Shown here piece after piece: positions 1 to 9,972 of a stretch of DNA of 33,620 nt. Each line of letters starts with the position of its first letter. The first letter of the stretch is position 1. The notes below the pieces were generated by a model. It did no database searches. It was given only the letters and a program-made list of their open reading frames with translations, and was not told where the DNA came from. Source of the stretch: Cudoniella acicularis (lineage: Eukaryota > Ascomycota > Leotiomycetes > Helotiales > Helotiaceae). Position numbers and translations under genes: made by a program. The stretch is from assembly GCA_013054445.1 (NCBI GenBank), contig JAAMPI010000515.1, positions 1 through 33,620 on the forward strand, given 5' to 3'.

Positions 1-429
1 GGCTCAGCCCAGTGCCTCCAGGAGCATGTACCAGTACAATTAGGGTGTGAAGGGTGATGTGGAAAGGATATGGACGTGCTGGTGCCTAGATTTTGCTCCA
101 ACAAATGAGCAGATAAATGTAGCACTACTAAGATATGGATGAGGCAGAGAAAAATCCGATCAAATGTTAGTTGGAATTCTTTAAAGGGATGGATTGATAA
201 TCCAGTGGATTTATCAGTAACCGAGTTTATGGATAAATGATTTTAATCGGTATTGCAGGGCCGGATCAAGGTGGCAGACAGCTGATGTTGACCGGTCCCG
301 GCCAGTAGACACCGGTTCCGGAGCATCGAAGAAATATTAAAAAGATGGTCAGACAGTTTTTATTTCAGCATTCGCTGTCGTTTTTCTTCATTTTTCCTGG
401 CAGGTCTTCAACTCAGTCCTACCACAAAT
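1..429. other. Intergenic, upstream of isochorismatase-like gene
   Basis: I see no gene here. The stretch holds the left arm of an inverted repeat (151-196) and the presumed promoter of the gene starting at 430. A short TATTAAAA box-like string lies near 335. The first 50 bases contain no readable protein match on either strand. Confidence 0.5.
151..196 (+). repeat. Left arm of ~47 bp inverted repeat
   Basis: Bases 151-196 match the reverse complement of 1145-1191 with one mismatch and one 1-base indel. Both arms read inward toward the isochorismatase-like gene. Weaker similarity continues inside the arms: a shared TTTATGGAT...ATGA string lies near 225-240 on the left and 1124-1140 on the right. 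The arms bracket a ~1.04 kb unit. No target-site duplication is obvious at the outer ends. Confidence 0.85.
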
Positions 430-1026
430 ATGGCAACCAACAAAATCATACCGTCACGCACCGCACTATTCCTCCTCGACCTGCAAGTCACATACGCGAA
501 AATGGACCCAAGCCTCGATGCACTCATGACGCACACGGCCTCCGTCGTCAAGGCAGCCAGAAGTAAAGGTATCACCATCGCCCACTGCCGCGTCGCCTTC
601 ACCGAATCCGAGGTTGCAAATGTCCCAGATACGAACCCGACTTTCTCCCAACTAAAGCATGATCCCTCTCGTGCAGCCATGTTCAACGTAAACTCGTCAG
701 AGGCTGCATTCCACCCTGCCGTGGCGCCCGAGGACGGCGACATCGTCGTCAGGAAAAATCGAGTGGGCCCGTTCTTCAATGCGCCGCAGGATGTCCATGC
801 CATCTTTAAGGGACGCGGGATCGATACGTTGCTCCTGGGAGGTGTTTCTACTGGCGGTGCTGTGGCGGCGACGGTGGTGCAGGCGTCGGATTTGGATTAT
901 CGGCTTTTCGTGGTGGAGGATTCTTGTGCGGATCCGAATAAGGAGACACACGAATTTTTGATGAAGTTCTTTACGAAGAGAGCTACCGTGATTAAGAGTG
1001 AGGAGCTCATGACTTTGGTCAAATAG
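430..1026 (+). CDS. Isochorismatase-like cysteine hydrolase family protein lacking the nucleophile
   Basis: Single-exon, 198-residue protein of the isochorismatase-like fold. The family's catalytic Asp is D17 in LFLLDLQ and the Lys is K109 in VVRKNRVGPFF. The usual GxxTxxCV motif reads GVSTGGAV at 138-145, so Ala144 stands where the catalytic Cys would be. The following YRLFVVEDSCADPN stretch is typical of the family and carries a cysteine at a non-catalytic position. Members without the cysteine exist and have no agreed reaction, so hydrolysis of isochorismate, nicotinamide or ureido compounds cannot be assumed. The length fits the family, and the ATG at 430 is the first codon before the conserved core. 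The gene lies between the arms of an inverted repeat. Confidence 0.9.
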   Translation: MATNKIIPSRTALFLLDLQVTYAKMDPSLDALMTHTASVVKAARSKGITIAHCRVAFTESEVANVPDTNPTFSQLKHDPSRAAMFNVNSSEAAFHPAVAPEDGDIVVRKNRVGPFFNAPQDVHAIFKGRGIDTLLLGGVSTGGAVAATVVQASDLDYRLFVVEDSCADPNKETHEFLMKFFTKRATVIKSEELMTLVK

Positions 1027-1144
1027 CACTGGAGATGCTCTCTAGCTGTCTAGTTGGATATATTAGATTCGGGTAACACCGTAAATGAGGCACGGTGACG
1101 AATAAATTTAGAGTTAGGGTTAGGTCATCCATCCATAAATTTGG

Positions 1145-1191
1145 CAATCCAACCCTTTAAAGAATTCCAACTAACATTTGATCGGGATTTT
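1145..1191 (-). repeat. Right arm of ~47 bp inverted repeat
   Basis: This is the reverse complement of the left arm at 151-196, with one mismatch and one 1-base indel. A two-unit TTAGGGTTAGG string lies just inside it at 1114-1124, too short to call telomeric. Confidence 0.85.
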
Positions 1192-1235
1192 CCACAGCTG
1201 TGATGATCGCCAACCATGGCAGTGAGAAGTTCAAT

Positions 1236-1703
1236 CACGTGCAATCGCGACAGGTTCCATCTTGCGCCGAGAGCATCAGCTAAGATACAACGCGTACCAT
1301 GCAGGAGACGCGTCAAGCTGGTCGTGGCTGTTGACGGAGGGCCTCCTTGGCCATCAACGCCACACTCAATCTTGGTGTTTCAGGCTGATATCACGTGTTT
1401 CTCTTCAACTTCTATCACAGCAGACTTGTTGAACGCCAGATTAATCAGTCATCTCGTGCTTTGTCAGGTGCTCAATTAGGCTTAGCCTCAGGAGCTAGAT
1501 ACCGGCTTCATAAGCTGTACAACCCACAAGATAGACTACAATCAAGATTATCCAACCCATTCAACAGGAAGGTGTCTCGATTTTTCTTAACGTACCCGTG
1601 CATAAGAAGATGTTCAAATAAGGTTAGACTTAAAGAAAGCCGACTCTCGCTCAGCCTCGCCTAGGATAATCAGACGTGGCATGTGTTAAGTGTTCCCCAC
1701 GTG
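1236..1703. promoter_or_regulatory. Three CACGTG E-boxes upstream of the Zn2Cys6 gene
   Basis: Perfect palindromic CACGTG hexamers occur at 1236-1241, 1392-1397 and 1698-1703, all upstream of the regulator's ATG at 1850. CACGTG is the core site of fungal bHLH factors such as the Cbf1/Pho4 type. Three copies in under 500 bp exceeds chance expectation, but their use here is inferred. Confidence 0.45.
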
Positions 1704-1849
1704 ACTCCAACAATTCCAGTCCGCCGATTTTGTAACTGCTTATCCAAAAGGTTGTCAAAACAGAAAACACTTTCAGTCAAGTGGGGTCAGTCAAAACCAC
1801 TTCAAATTAAGCTTCCATTATTATCTGATTCGAAATCCATGCTGCCAGA

Positions 1850-4062
1850 ATGGAGGATACTCAAGCCCAGCAGACTCCACCCGCATCAGCCCGAAAGAAA
1901 ACGGCATGCGCAGAATGCAGACAACAAAAGGTCTGACGGACAGCGTCCGGTCTTTCGCCGCCACCAACTTCATGTAAACTAACAGTGCCAGAATAGATGC
2001 GATGCGAAAGCGATCCAGGTACCTTGGATCCATCCGCTTGCTCGCGCTGCCGCCGGTTGAAGATTCCATGCGTCTTTTCAGCGCCATTCAAGAGGACGCA
2101 TAAACGGAAGTATGTCTGTCGTTATTGAACCGCTCCTGTTTCTGTCACAGAACTAATTGTCTGTATTGTGTAGACGGTTACAGGAACTTGAGGAAGAGGC
2201 TACTACTTTAAAACGCCAGCTATTGTCTGCTTCTCCAGCAGCACCTGGCAATCCTCTGCCTAGTGGAGATGCTCCACCTCCACGTCAGGAAGAGGATATT
2301 GATGTCTCGCGGATTCCTACGGCCGGGATAACACGTCGTAATGAACCGACTGCTGATAATGATCCAACACTGCCGAGGACCATTGACGGACTGGAGCTCG
2401 CCTCTGGCATTATTGATGATTGCTTTGAACTGTAAGTTTTCTCGCTCCTCGATGGACTAGCAGCTGATGCCACACAGATACTTCAAAGATTATCATTCCA
2501 TGCTCCCAATTATCGATCCTAGCGCAACTCCAAACACATTCTACCAACATGCTCCATCTTTGTTCTGGGTTGTCGTCTCTATCGGATCTCGAAGATACAC
2601 CCGACAACCTACCTTGACTCAAGCCTTAGCTCTACCAGTGACTCAACTTATTTTGCAGTCGATTATCGTCCGAACCAAACCGATCGAGCGCATGAAAGGA
2701 CTGATACTTCTTCTCAATTGGCCATTTCCTTCTGGCCCTTTTTACCGTGAACCATCTTTTCTTCTTAGCGGTGCTCTGCTTCATATGGCAATGCATTGTG
2801 GTCTGCATGCACCTACTTTTAGTCAGGACTTTTCAAAGGCATACCTCAAATTACCTGAACAGGAGCTCCTACGGAGAGCGAAGATGTGGGCGTATGTTGT
2901 CATTACATACCAAAGGTATACCATCCTGAACTCAGCCCCACAGCTACCATTGCTAATCGTAATCATCAGGACATGTTCTGCTAATGGGCAAGCAAACTTG
3001 GTCTCATTCGAAATTTACAACGAGCAAATACACTTCGAAACCTTACTGGAGAAGCTACCGGTGACATTAAGAATACAAATTCAAATTAGCAACATCATCT
3101 CTCGCGCCCATAAAACCTTACTGGATCTCGGGCTTCTCTCAATGACTCCGCAGCAGGAGCGTACAATGGACGCTCTTTTGAAGGGATTTAATACAGAGTT
3201 GGATAGCTTAGAGAATCTTGCGTCGTCGAGTAGGGACCAAGTACAAGATGTAATTCCATATGCTGATTTTCGCTCAGTTTGGGACCGCCTCTACATAGCC
3301 TCTGCTCGTCAAGATCTTGTCGTAATGCACTTTTACAAGTCCGCAACAACTCTGGACATGCAATCCTGCATGTTGATCTTCAACGCCACATCAAGTGTCC
3401 TCGAACAAGTCCGCGACCTTGACAGAGACTACGGCCTACACCGTATATGCACCCAGTTTCTTCTAACAATCACACTAATGAGCTTGGCCTGCATGGCTCG
3501 CATCCTCAAAGGTCCATTCGCAGAGTATCTCGACCAAACTCGCGGGTACAATCTCTTTGACACTGGCGTTCGTTTCGCACGGTCTTGTTCTCTTCAGAAA
3601 GCAGACTTTGGAGAGAGATGTGCTGCGATTGCAGAGAAGATCTGGAAGAGCAAGAAGGTGTTTCGCAACCCCGATGGATCAATTAATATTACTCTTCGTG
3701 TGAGGAACCGTTTTTCGAGTGGTCCATGGCATGATACTGTTAGCTGCTGGAAAGAGGAATTCTTTGATCCCGAGTGCATACACTATGCGCCTGGCATGGA
3801 TATTGGTACGCTCTTTGCCCACTCTTTTGTGCTTTCTGGCAAGTATGTATCGACTAACGGTGAAGTAGAAACCGTTACACCCTCGAGTGCGACTGCTAGA
3901 CTCGACGCTACGCTTGCCCCGAGTTCGGCTCCCAGTGGCGGTCTGTCTAATTTCTCTGCAGCACCGGAATTTTTGCTGAATGATGAGCTTTGGGGAGATT
4001 TGGGACTAGGACTGAGTGACAATTGGGATGTGGCTGGGTCGAGTATGAGTTGGATGGTTTGA
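1850..4062 (+). CDS. Zn(2)-Cys(6) binuclear-cluster transcription factor
   Basis: Predicted nuclear DNA-binding activator of 660 residues in five exons: 1850-1930, 1997-2109, 2174-2431, 2478-2915 and 2970-4062. Splicing the first three exons builds a perfect C6 cluster: Cys20, 23, 30, 42, 45 and 52 (CAECRQQK, then MRC, then CSRCRRLKIPC). A basic linker (THKRKR) and a short coiled coil (LQELEEEATTLKRQ, about 67-80) follow. Exon 4 begins YFKDYHSMLPIIDP, the usual entry to the fungal regulatory middle homology region, followed by WAYVVITYQR. The fourth intron (2916-2969, 54 bp) is a multiple of three and so stays open if unspliced. Its donor GTATAC, a branch-like GCTAATC and the acceptor CAG support removal. 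No stop or frameshift was found. Targets are unknown. A decayed MFS transporter lies just downstream on the other strand. Confidence 0.9.
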
Positions 4063-4216
4063 GTGGTACAGGTAATTCTTCAATCATTGCTTTTGTTCGG
4101 AACTCTGTTCTAATTACAATAGTGGCTCTAAGATGAGCATTCCCGCCCATGTATTAGCTACTTTGAGTCTGTATACCCATTGAACCACCTCGAGTCCTCA
4201 TCGTTGCGCATTACAA

Positions 4217-4650
4217 TTACGACTTCTGTTCTTCTTCTTGTGCCTTTTCCCTCTCTTCCCTCTGCCGCCTCTCCTCCCTCCAACCCATCTCCCATTTGTA
4301 CTCTACCCAAAGCAAAGACGTCGCAAGAACGAAAATTAACCCCAAGAAAGTATAACGCCACCTCTACCCCATCTCATCAAGCATGTAGGCAATAACCGCC
4401 GTCCCCGCACCCGCAACCCAACACCGCACCAAACTACTCGCCGCCGTCACAGTCGACTGCTTCTCTGGAACAAATCTACCAGCAACGAACTCAAACTATT
4501 ACTGCAAAGCACCCACCCAAATGGAATATAGGTTGCTGCGACGAGCGGCGCAAAAATGAGGACGGGCTGCAAGCGCACTTTTTCGATGGGGAAGTCGCGC
4601 AGGTCGTTGCTGCGTTTCTTTTCGAGCGGGAGGTTGAGCCTTTTAGTATA
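4217..4650 (-). pseudogene. C-terminal remnant of an MFS transporter
   Basis: Read on the minus strand, about 4650-4480 gives RLNLPLEKKRSNDLRDFPIE and then VRLQPVLIFAPLVAATYIPF, the interdomain loop and following membrane helix typical of fungal drug-type MFS proteins. After an apparent internal deletion and a one-base frameshift, the sequence resumes as PEKQSTVTAASSLVRCW, GAGTAVIAYMLDEMG and FLGLIFVLATSLLWVEYKWE, ending at a TAA at 4219-4217. An in-frame TAG at 4366-4364 interrupts the last helix pair. All N-terminal helices are missing upstream of 4650. The remnant lies tail to tail with the Zn2Cys6 gene. The MFS assignment is firm; the substrate cannot be told. Confidence 0.8.
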
Positions 4651-5220
4651 GTGGTGACGGTGGTGGAATGTATAAACGTCGACCCCTCAAGGCTGATATT
4701 CCTCGCTCTTCTAGGGTGAATAGATTGAAAACAATCAATCTTCGATAAACGTGCTGGAGTAAGTTCATGGGAATTATATATAGGACATTCTTTTAAAATA
4801 CTGTACAAATCTCAAATTAAGAATCGTACTCTAGTAGTGACGTCTTTCATGGCTTGCATCTTTGTGATTGGTCCACCGGCTTGAAACCGGCACCGGAGCC
4901 GGCTAGCTAGGGCGGATTAGAGCACGAAGAGGAGATAGAGACGGAGAGTCGATAGTAACTATCTCTCTGTGTAACGGTTACGACTATCACTATTCTAAGG
5001 TCTGACTGGGTCGCGTGTACGCGCGTTGATAAAAGGCGCTAAAGTTAACTTAGGTACGCATCGCCGCGCTTATTTCAGAGTCCCTTTAGGACCCCGAAAA
5101 GAGCTGACTTCCTTGTTCCAGGGGGACCCTAGATAAAAGTAAATTCATGAGTAAGAGCCATAATTAGCGCTTAATAGTATAGAGAGTTCTGATCCAGAGT
5201 CGCAAGTCACTGTAGAGAGA
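4651..5220. other. Gene-free stretch upstream of MFS remnant
   Basis: No readable coding sequence was recognised. The stretch may be eroded repeat DNA: it contains short GC-rich imperfect repeats near 4870-4910 (CCGGCTTGAAACCGGC, then GGAGCCGGC) and a purine-rich patch. I cannot assign it to a known element. Confidence 0.4.
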
Positions 5221-5960
5221 AGAATTTCAAGGGATAAGCTTGCCAAGTATAAGGACATAGCTCTAGTAGCGATTACATATTTAGACTTCCCACACCCGTG
5301 CCGTCAGGTCGGCAGAAAGGTCATTGAACAGTTGAAGAGAGATTTTAAAGGCGAAGGATATATTAAATAAAGACAAACCAACCAACCGGGTTCCAGCTAT
5401 CATCGACGATCCGAGACTCTAAGCAGGGTTAGAGAAGCTTGCGACTAATGCCAAGGCCTTTAGAGCTAGTTAAAATCTATCAATTATAATTGTATGTTAA
5501 ATAACTATAAAGACTTGGTAAGACCCTTCTTCACCTTCTTTACTAGTTTTAAATTCGCCTTAATAGCTTCAATAGCTGCCACACCCCTCTCTAAATTCTT
5601 TGTGTACTATTAAATGTCTATATAATTCTTACGGCCACGATAGAGGAGAAATATCGAGTTATATTTTACGGCTAGATCGGTCGGAGGGCTTAAAACTAAT
5701 GATCTTTTCCTATTACGTGCCTCGGAAAATAAGAACTAGACAAAGCATTCGGAGCTGAAGACGGCTTTATATGTTAGACGGAGGAAGTGCGTGCGGTGTG
5801 AGGCAACAAGCAATCGGCTATTACTCTCTTCTGTAAATACCAGGGTTTAGGAGAACTAGCTAGGAATCTAAGCTAAAGCATTATGCCCGTGTCAGATTCA
5901 TACTATTTCGTTATGTCGCTTATACCTTACTCGGAATAGTACTCGATCAGTAAGCAATTG
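5221..5960 (+). pseudogene. Decayed DUF3723-like protein
   Basis: The plus strand from about 5236 reads ALVAITYLDFPHPCRQVGRK followed by VIEQLKRDFKGEGYIK. A stop and frame change come next, then VPAIIDDPRL, another stop (5418-5420) and AGLEKLATNAKAFRAS. This order (a PCR-type entry, VIExLKxxFxxEG, VPAIID) is how I recall fungal DUF3723 proteins beginning. A later SELKTAL near 5747-5767 would fit the middle of that family. Several stops and frame changes make it clearly non-functional. DUF3723 has no assigned biochemical role but is a recurrent accessory gene of Starship elements. It lies downstream of the NLR gene. The family call comes from pattern memory and is only moderately certain. Confidence 0.42.
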
Positions 5961-6126
5961 CGAACAATACGGCTTACGCATAATTAAACAAAAATATATT
6001 AATGGCATCTCATGAGAAGTTAAAGCTAATCAAACCCTGTTTGTAGTCTGACCAGCCCTCTAAAGACTCTTTGACTTGCTCGCCATTTCAATCATCCGCG
6101 CGAAGACGTAGATAACAAGCAGTAAA

Positions 6127-9100
6127 TTATTGCGTTAATTGAAGTAATTTAATAATAGCGTAGTGCCCGTTCCGGGCAGCCCACCACAGCGGCGTCCGGC
6201 TAGCGCTATCCTTCGAATCGGCATCGACCTTGCCTGTTTCAAGCAGTAGCTTAACGATAGCCTCGTGCCCCTTCCAAGCAGCCCACGACAGCGGCGTTAG
6301 GCCCTTCTGGGCCTTAAAGTCTTGTCCGTACTCCAGCTGCGTAGAGATATCCTCCTTTTGTGAATGGCTTGTCTCCTGTTGCAGAAGTGCTCTGACCGCA
6401 TCTAGGTGGCCGTTGGCCAGGGCAGCGAAGAGAGGATAGCGATGTCTTTCTCCTTCAATATCAATTGTTGGCTGGTGTCGACATGCTATTCTGATGAGCC
6501 TGGCCCAGTTGTACTCAGCAAGGATGTAGGGAAGGCTTGCAGAGGCTGTGTGGCGGCGGACTTCATATTGCTGAAACAGGTTATCGAGTTTGATCCAGCC
6601 CTTGAGAGCAAAATTCTCTAAGAACTCGTCTTGTGGCAATCGAGCCGCGGCGGCATCAGCGTGGTAGAGCACATGACTGGTCGCGTATTTAAGAAAAGGG
6701 AACCTGTTTGATATGTGCTGTCGTAATTTCTTTGCTTCATCAGATGATGCCTTTGGGAGTGTTTCACCCGGGGACATGTAACTAGAGGTGTTAACTTTCA
6801 TGTAGGTATAACAGCACTGTTTGAGTCGATCGTGACTTAGGCCCTCGATATTCGTCCCAAGTTCAGGCCACAGCTCCCAAAGGCCTTTATCCTTGAGCAG
6901 AAAGTCTCGCACCGATTCGTGGATAAACTGAACTGTTTGATCCTTGGACTTAGTAATCTCGGCAAGTCCCTTGGAAGAACTAAGGACGAATCGAGCCATG
7001 ACGTCTGTGGAGATGTGCTCGGGATTCCATTCAGCCAAGTTCTCCGGGTCCGGATCTAGTCCGGATATGACGGCAAAGTAGAACTCCTCGCGTGTTAGCG
7101 GCCGTTTCACGTAGAGCACCCACTGGATACAGAGCAACAGGTCGTCCATGTTCTCGTTGTCTCTCCTCAAAAGGTCTTTGAACAGCTCGCTGAGGCCGGC
7201 GGGGATTTCTTGAAGCCTCTTCTTGACGGCAAAGATACGACCTCGTTCGAATTCTCTGTTGAGCACAGGAACCACTAGGACGACCCACATAAAAACACCA
7301 GCTGCCTTTCGGATGATCTCGGTCCTGACTTCCTCAAAAATCTTGCCCTTCCCGGCTTTGAACTTGCTTCGCACGTACTTCTCCAGGTCTTGTCCATGGC
7401 CATCCTGGTTTTCTAGTGTTAGCTGCCTGCCGTACTGGATGCTAATATGCGGATAATGTCGACTAGAAAAGCAAATGTAGAGCTTGGATCCAGTCTGGAC
7501 GGCGCGTTTTCCAAGATCCTCGAAGTAGTCCACCATAGCTCGCACTTGGTGCGCATCACACTCGTCAAGAGCGTCAACAAAGCAGGTCAAACGTCGCTGG
7601 CCGAGTCTTTCTGTTGCACCGGAGAAAAGATCACAGAGGATTTCGACTTCCCGCGTGGGACGGTTGTCGTGTTCTTTAAAATCGAGTCGTGGAACTTGTG
7701 GATTATCCAGCACTTCCTGGAGGTCCGGCAGCTTCTCCAATAGCTGCAACAACAGGGATCGATGCATCCCTAATATTGACTTTTCCAAATCATGGCCTCT
7801 CGCATTGAAGAAGAATGAAATTGTGGCTGCGTTATCGGCTGTTTCCCTTTTTGTGCGCTTGTAAATAAACTTCATCAACGTCGACTTCCCTGCGCCAGGC
7901 TTTCCGTTGATCCATAAAAAGCCACAATGTTGGGCAAACTTCTCAAGATCCAGCCAATCCATATAGTCAGGGTGCTGGAGCAGCCACTCGCATGTTTTGG
8001 CATGGGCAGCTTTGATGTTTAAGTACCGGGCATCGATCTGCTTAAATCTCAAAGAATCCAGCAGATCTTTCCGGCGTTCTTGTATTGGTGCTTGTTCTGT
8101 AGAGATATCAGCAAGGCGTATTTCCACGCGTAGAGTATAGGACCTACCTGAAGTAGAGAGCAATGCAGCCGTTGGCATCTTTTGAGTTCCGTCCGCAGGC
8201 ATGACAGAGAGCAGTTCCTTTGCATAAGCTGCCGCAGTTGCAGCTGCGTACTTTTGCCATTGCTTGTTCTTGTGAGAATCAGAGTAATCACATATTCCCC
8301 GGATGACCAAGCACCGAAAGTCGCCCATCAATCCTGCTGCCTCCATCTCGAAGCAAACATTGCCGAGCTCTTGCGCCAGCTGGTCCCTAGTCTTCCCGTG
8401 TTTGATGACCCGATTTCCGGAGGCGACCACGCCATAGTGAATCTTTGGGTTGTCATTGTCCCGAGTAGGTCGCTCCATCAGCTTCAATATGTCGCACTGC
8501 TGGCAGCTGTTGCTCGATTCGGCATGGTCGTAGCTACTGTCAAACAATAAATCTTGGAGTGCATCACGATATGCGTATTTGACCATAGACGGATTCCGTT
8601 CAAGTATCTTGGAAAGGATGACAGGTATCTTGCTGGGCTCTGCTTCATGATCTGCTCGTAACTTGGTAACAGCTGTCATGAGCGCCTGAGGTGGTGTGTA
8701 CGAAGAGCCAGTTCGCTGGAAATGGCCATCTGCAACGGTCTTACCGAGATCGTACTGGACCACTCTAGTGCTGACCACGACGTCGCCAAGTCGAACGTCA
8801 ACTTTTCCAGGAACTCCGCCACCAATGCCGACCATCAGGAGCACACGTATAGAAGGAAAGCTCCGGCGCATATGGCTCGCCACAGTCGCGGCGTTGTTCG
8901 TGCCGTATCCATCTGTTGGAAGGCAGTGATGACAATGTTGTGCCAACCAATGCTACCTAGGGTATATGCGTTGCTATCAATCGGGTCTTTTGGCAGACTG
9001 TCGTGAACATGGTCTAATATAGCCTTGGCGGCGGCCATCTCAATGGAGAGTGCGCAGACCCAGCCAACTATATAGTCGTCGTTTGAGAGCCTTGCCAGTA

Positions 9101-9233
9101 TCTGGGGTCGTCTGTGCCCCCAGCTGCCATTAGAGTCATCGTGGCCCAGTCTCCATCGCTTTGAGTTGCTAGGCGACAGATCCTCGTCATCGGCATCGCC
9201 CCGGTTTCTCTTTCCATTGCCGATGGCACTCAT
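6127..9233 (-). pseudogene. NLR: PNP_UDP phosphorylase domain - NACHT - ankyrin repeats, one frameshift
   Basis: Fungal NOD-like receptor of 1035 residues if one missing base is allowed for. The N-terminal PNP_UDP domain (about 50-345) runs from DDYIVGWVCALSIEMAAAKA through LMVGIGGGVPGK, CFEMEAAGLM and CDYSDSHKN. The NACHT NTPase has P-loop GKPGAGKS (444-451) and Walker B CFVDALDECD (551-560). Two to three ankyrin units (PLFAALANGHLDAVRALL, TPLSWAAWKGHEAIVKLL, TPLWWAARNGHYAIIKLL) end the protein. At 8927-8923 the frame slips: HNIVIT is in one frame and CLPTDGYGTN in the next, which one inserted base would repair. No other stop occurs in 3.1 kb. Such proteins act in cytosolic nonself recognition, with the PNP domain as likely effector. 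The ankyrin array is short for the class. A sequencing error is possible, in which case the gene is intact. Confidence 0.88.
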
Positions 9234-9485
9234 CCTTGTGGAACGCCTTGCCTGCTTCGTATGCGTTTAAACTCAAAATGCTTCGAAGGTCTTACTAGAC
9301 CGAGGAAAACGTAGCTACTTGAAGAGCCGGAGAAAAGCCGCGTTACTTCGGCTGACATGAGTGATATCGTTCGGTTCTTGTCGATAGATGGTTGACTAGC
9401 GCAAAATAACGAGCGGGGGATGATCTGGCAAGTTCTGCCCGTGAGGCTGAACTACAGCTGCACCGCATAAGTCTGAGCCGCTTTA

Positions 9486-9512
9486 GCGAAACGCGTAAAA
9501 AGCGCGTTTCGC
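9486..9512. repeat. Perfect 10 bp inverted repeat with 7 bp loop
   Basis: GCGAAACGCG (9486-9495) and CGCGTTTCGC (9503-9512) are exact reverse complements separated by TAAAAAG. It lies ~250 bp upstream of the NLR start and may be a protein-binding palindrome or the relic of a small element. Confidence 0.7.
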
Positions 9513-9876
9513 GTCTCCTACCTTCTTACTTCTACACACCACCTTTACGCATTCCTCTTGGTTCGATCTCTAGGAATCGTCAATTCAATGAGGAACTCTC
9601 TCTATAGTGTCAGCGCGGAATAGCTATTANCATACGTGGACGCCTATGGCTGGCTTATTCCGTGGACCAGATTAAGACCCCGTTGATATCGCATCCTGGC
9701 AAGTGGCTTCATGATTTCATCCGGCCCAGTGACGAATCTGGAGGTCATCGATATCTCGTGCATGAGTAATGCTATATGATGACGAGTGACTGTGGGGGGA
9801 TACCAGTGTGAAGAACTTGCAAGAATCCGGGCGTCTTCTCCCGAGTACGGAACCAGACCCATTTCCAGAATTTGAG

Positions 9877-9884
9877 TATATATA
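9877..9884 (+). promoter_or_regulatory. TATA-like box of the small secreted-peptide gene
   Basis: TATATATA lies 89 bases before the ATG at 9973. The A/C-rich leader that follows (CAAACATCACAAACC, then AAACACCACATCAAA just before the ATG) looks like a typical fungal 5' untranslated region. Confidence 0.45.
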
Positions 9885-9972
9885 TGACTGCCGAAGTACC
9901 CAAGCAGGAAACAGAACACGGCCAAGCAGACTAGCAAACATCACAAACCAAGAGCAAAAACACCACATCAAA

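Larger units (their letters stand above)
1027..1849. other. Intergenic between isochorismatase-like gene and Zn2Cys6 regulator
   Basis: No gene is recognised. The region holds the right arm of the inverted repeat (1145-1191) and three CACGTG boxes. The open frames between 1216 and 1982 lack recognisable domains and overlap the regulator's upstream region and first exon. Confidence 0.5.
9234..9972. other. Divergent intergenic region between NLR and secreted-peptide gene
   Basis: This region is the shared upstream of two divergently transcribed genes. It holds a 10 bp perfect inverted repeat (9486-9512), one ambiguous base near 9630 and a TATA-like run at 9877-9884. No coding sequence is recognised on either strand. 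Confidence 0.5.

Noticed and set aside
1114..1124. TTAGGGTTAGG, telomere-like string
   Set aside because: Only two units and not at a contig end; expected often enough by chance.
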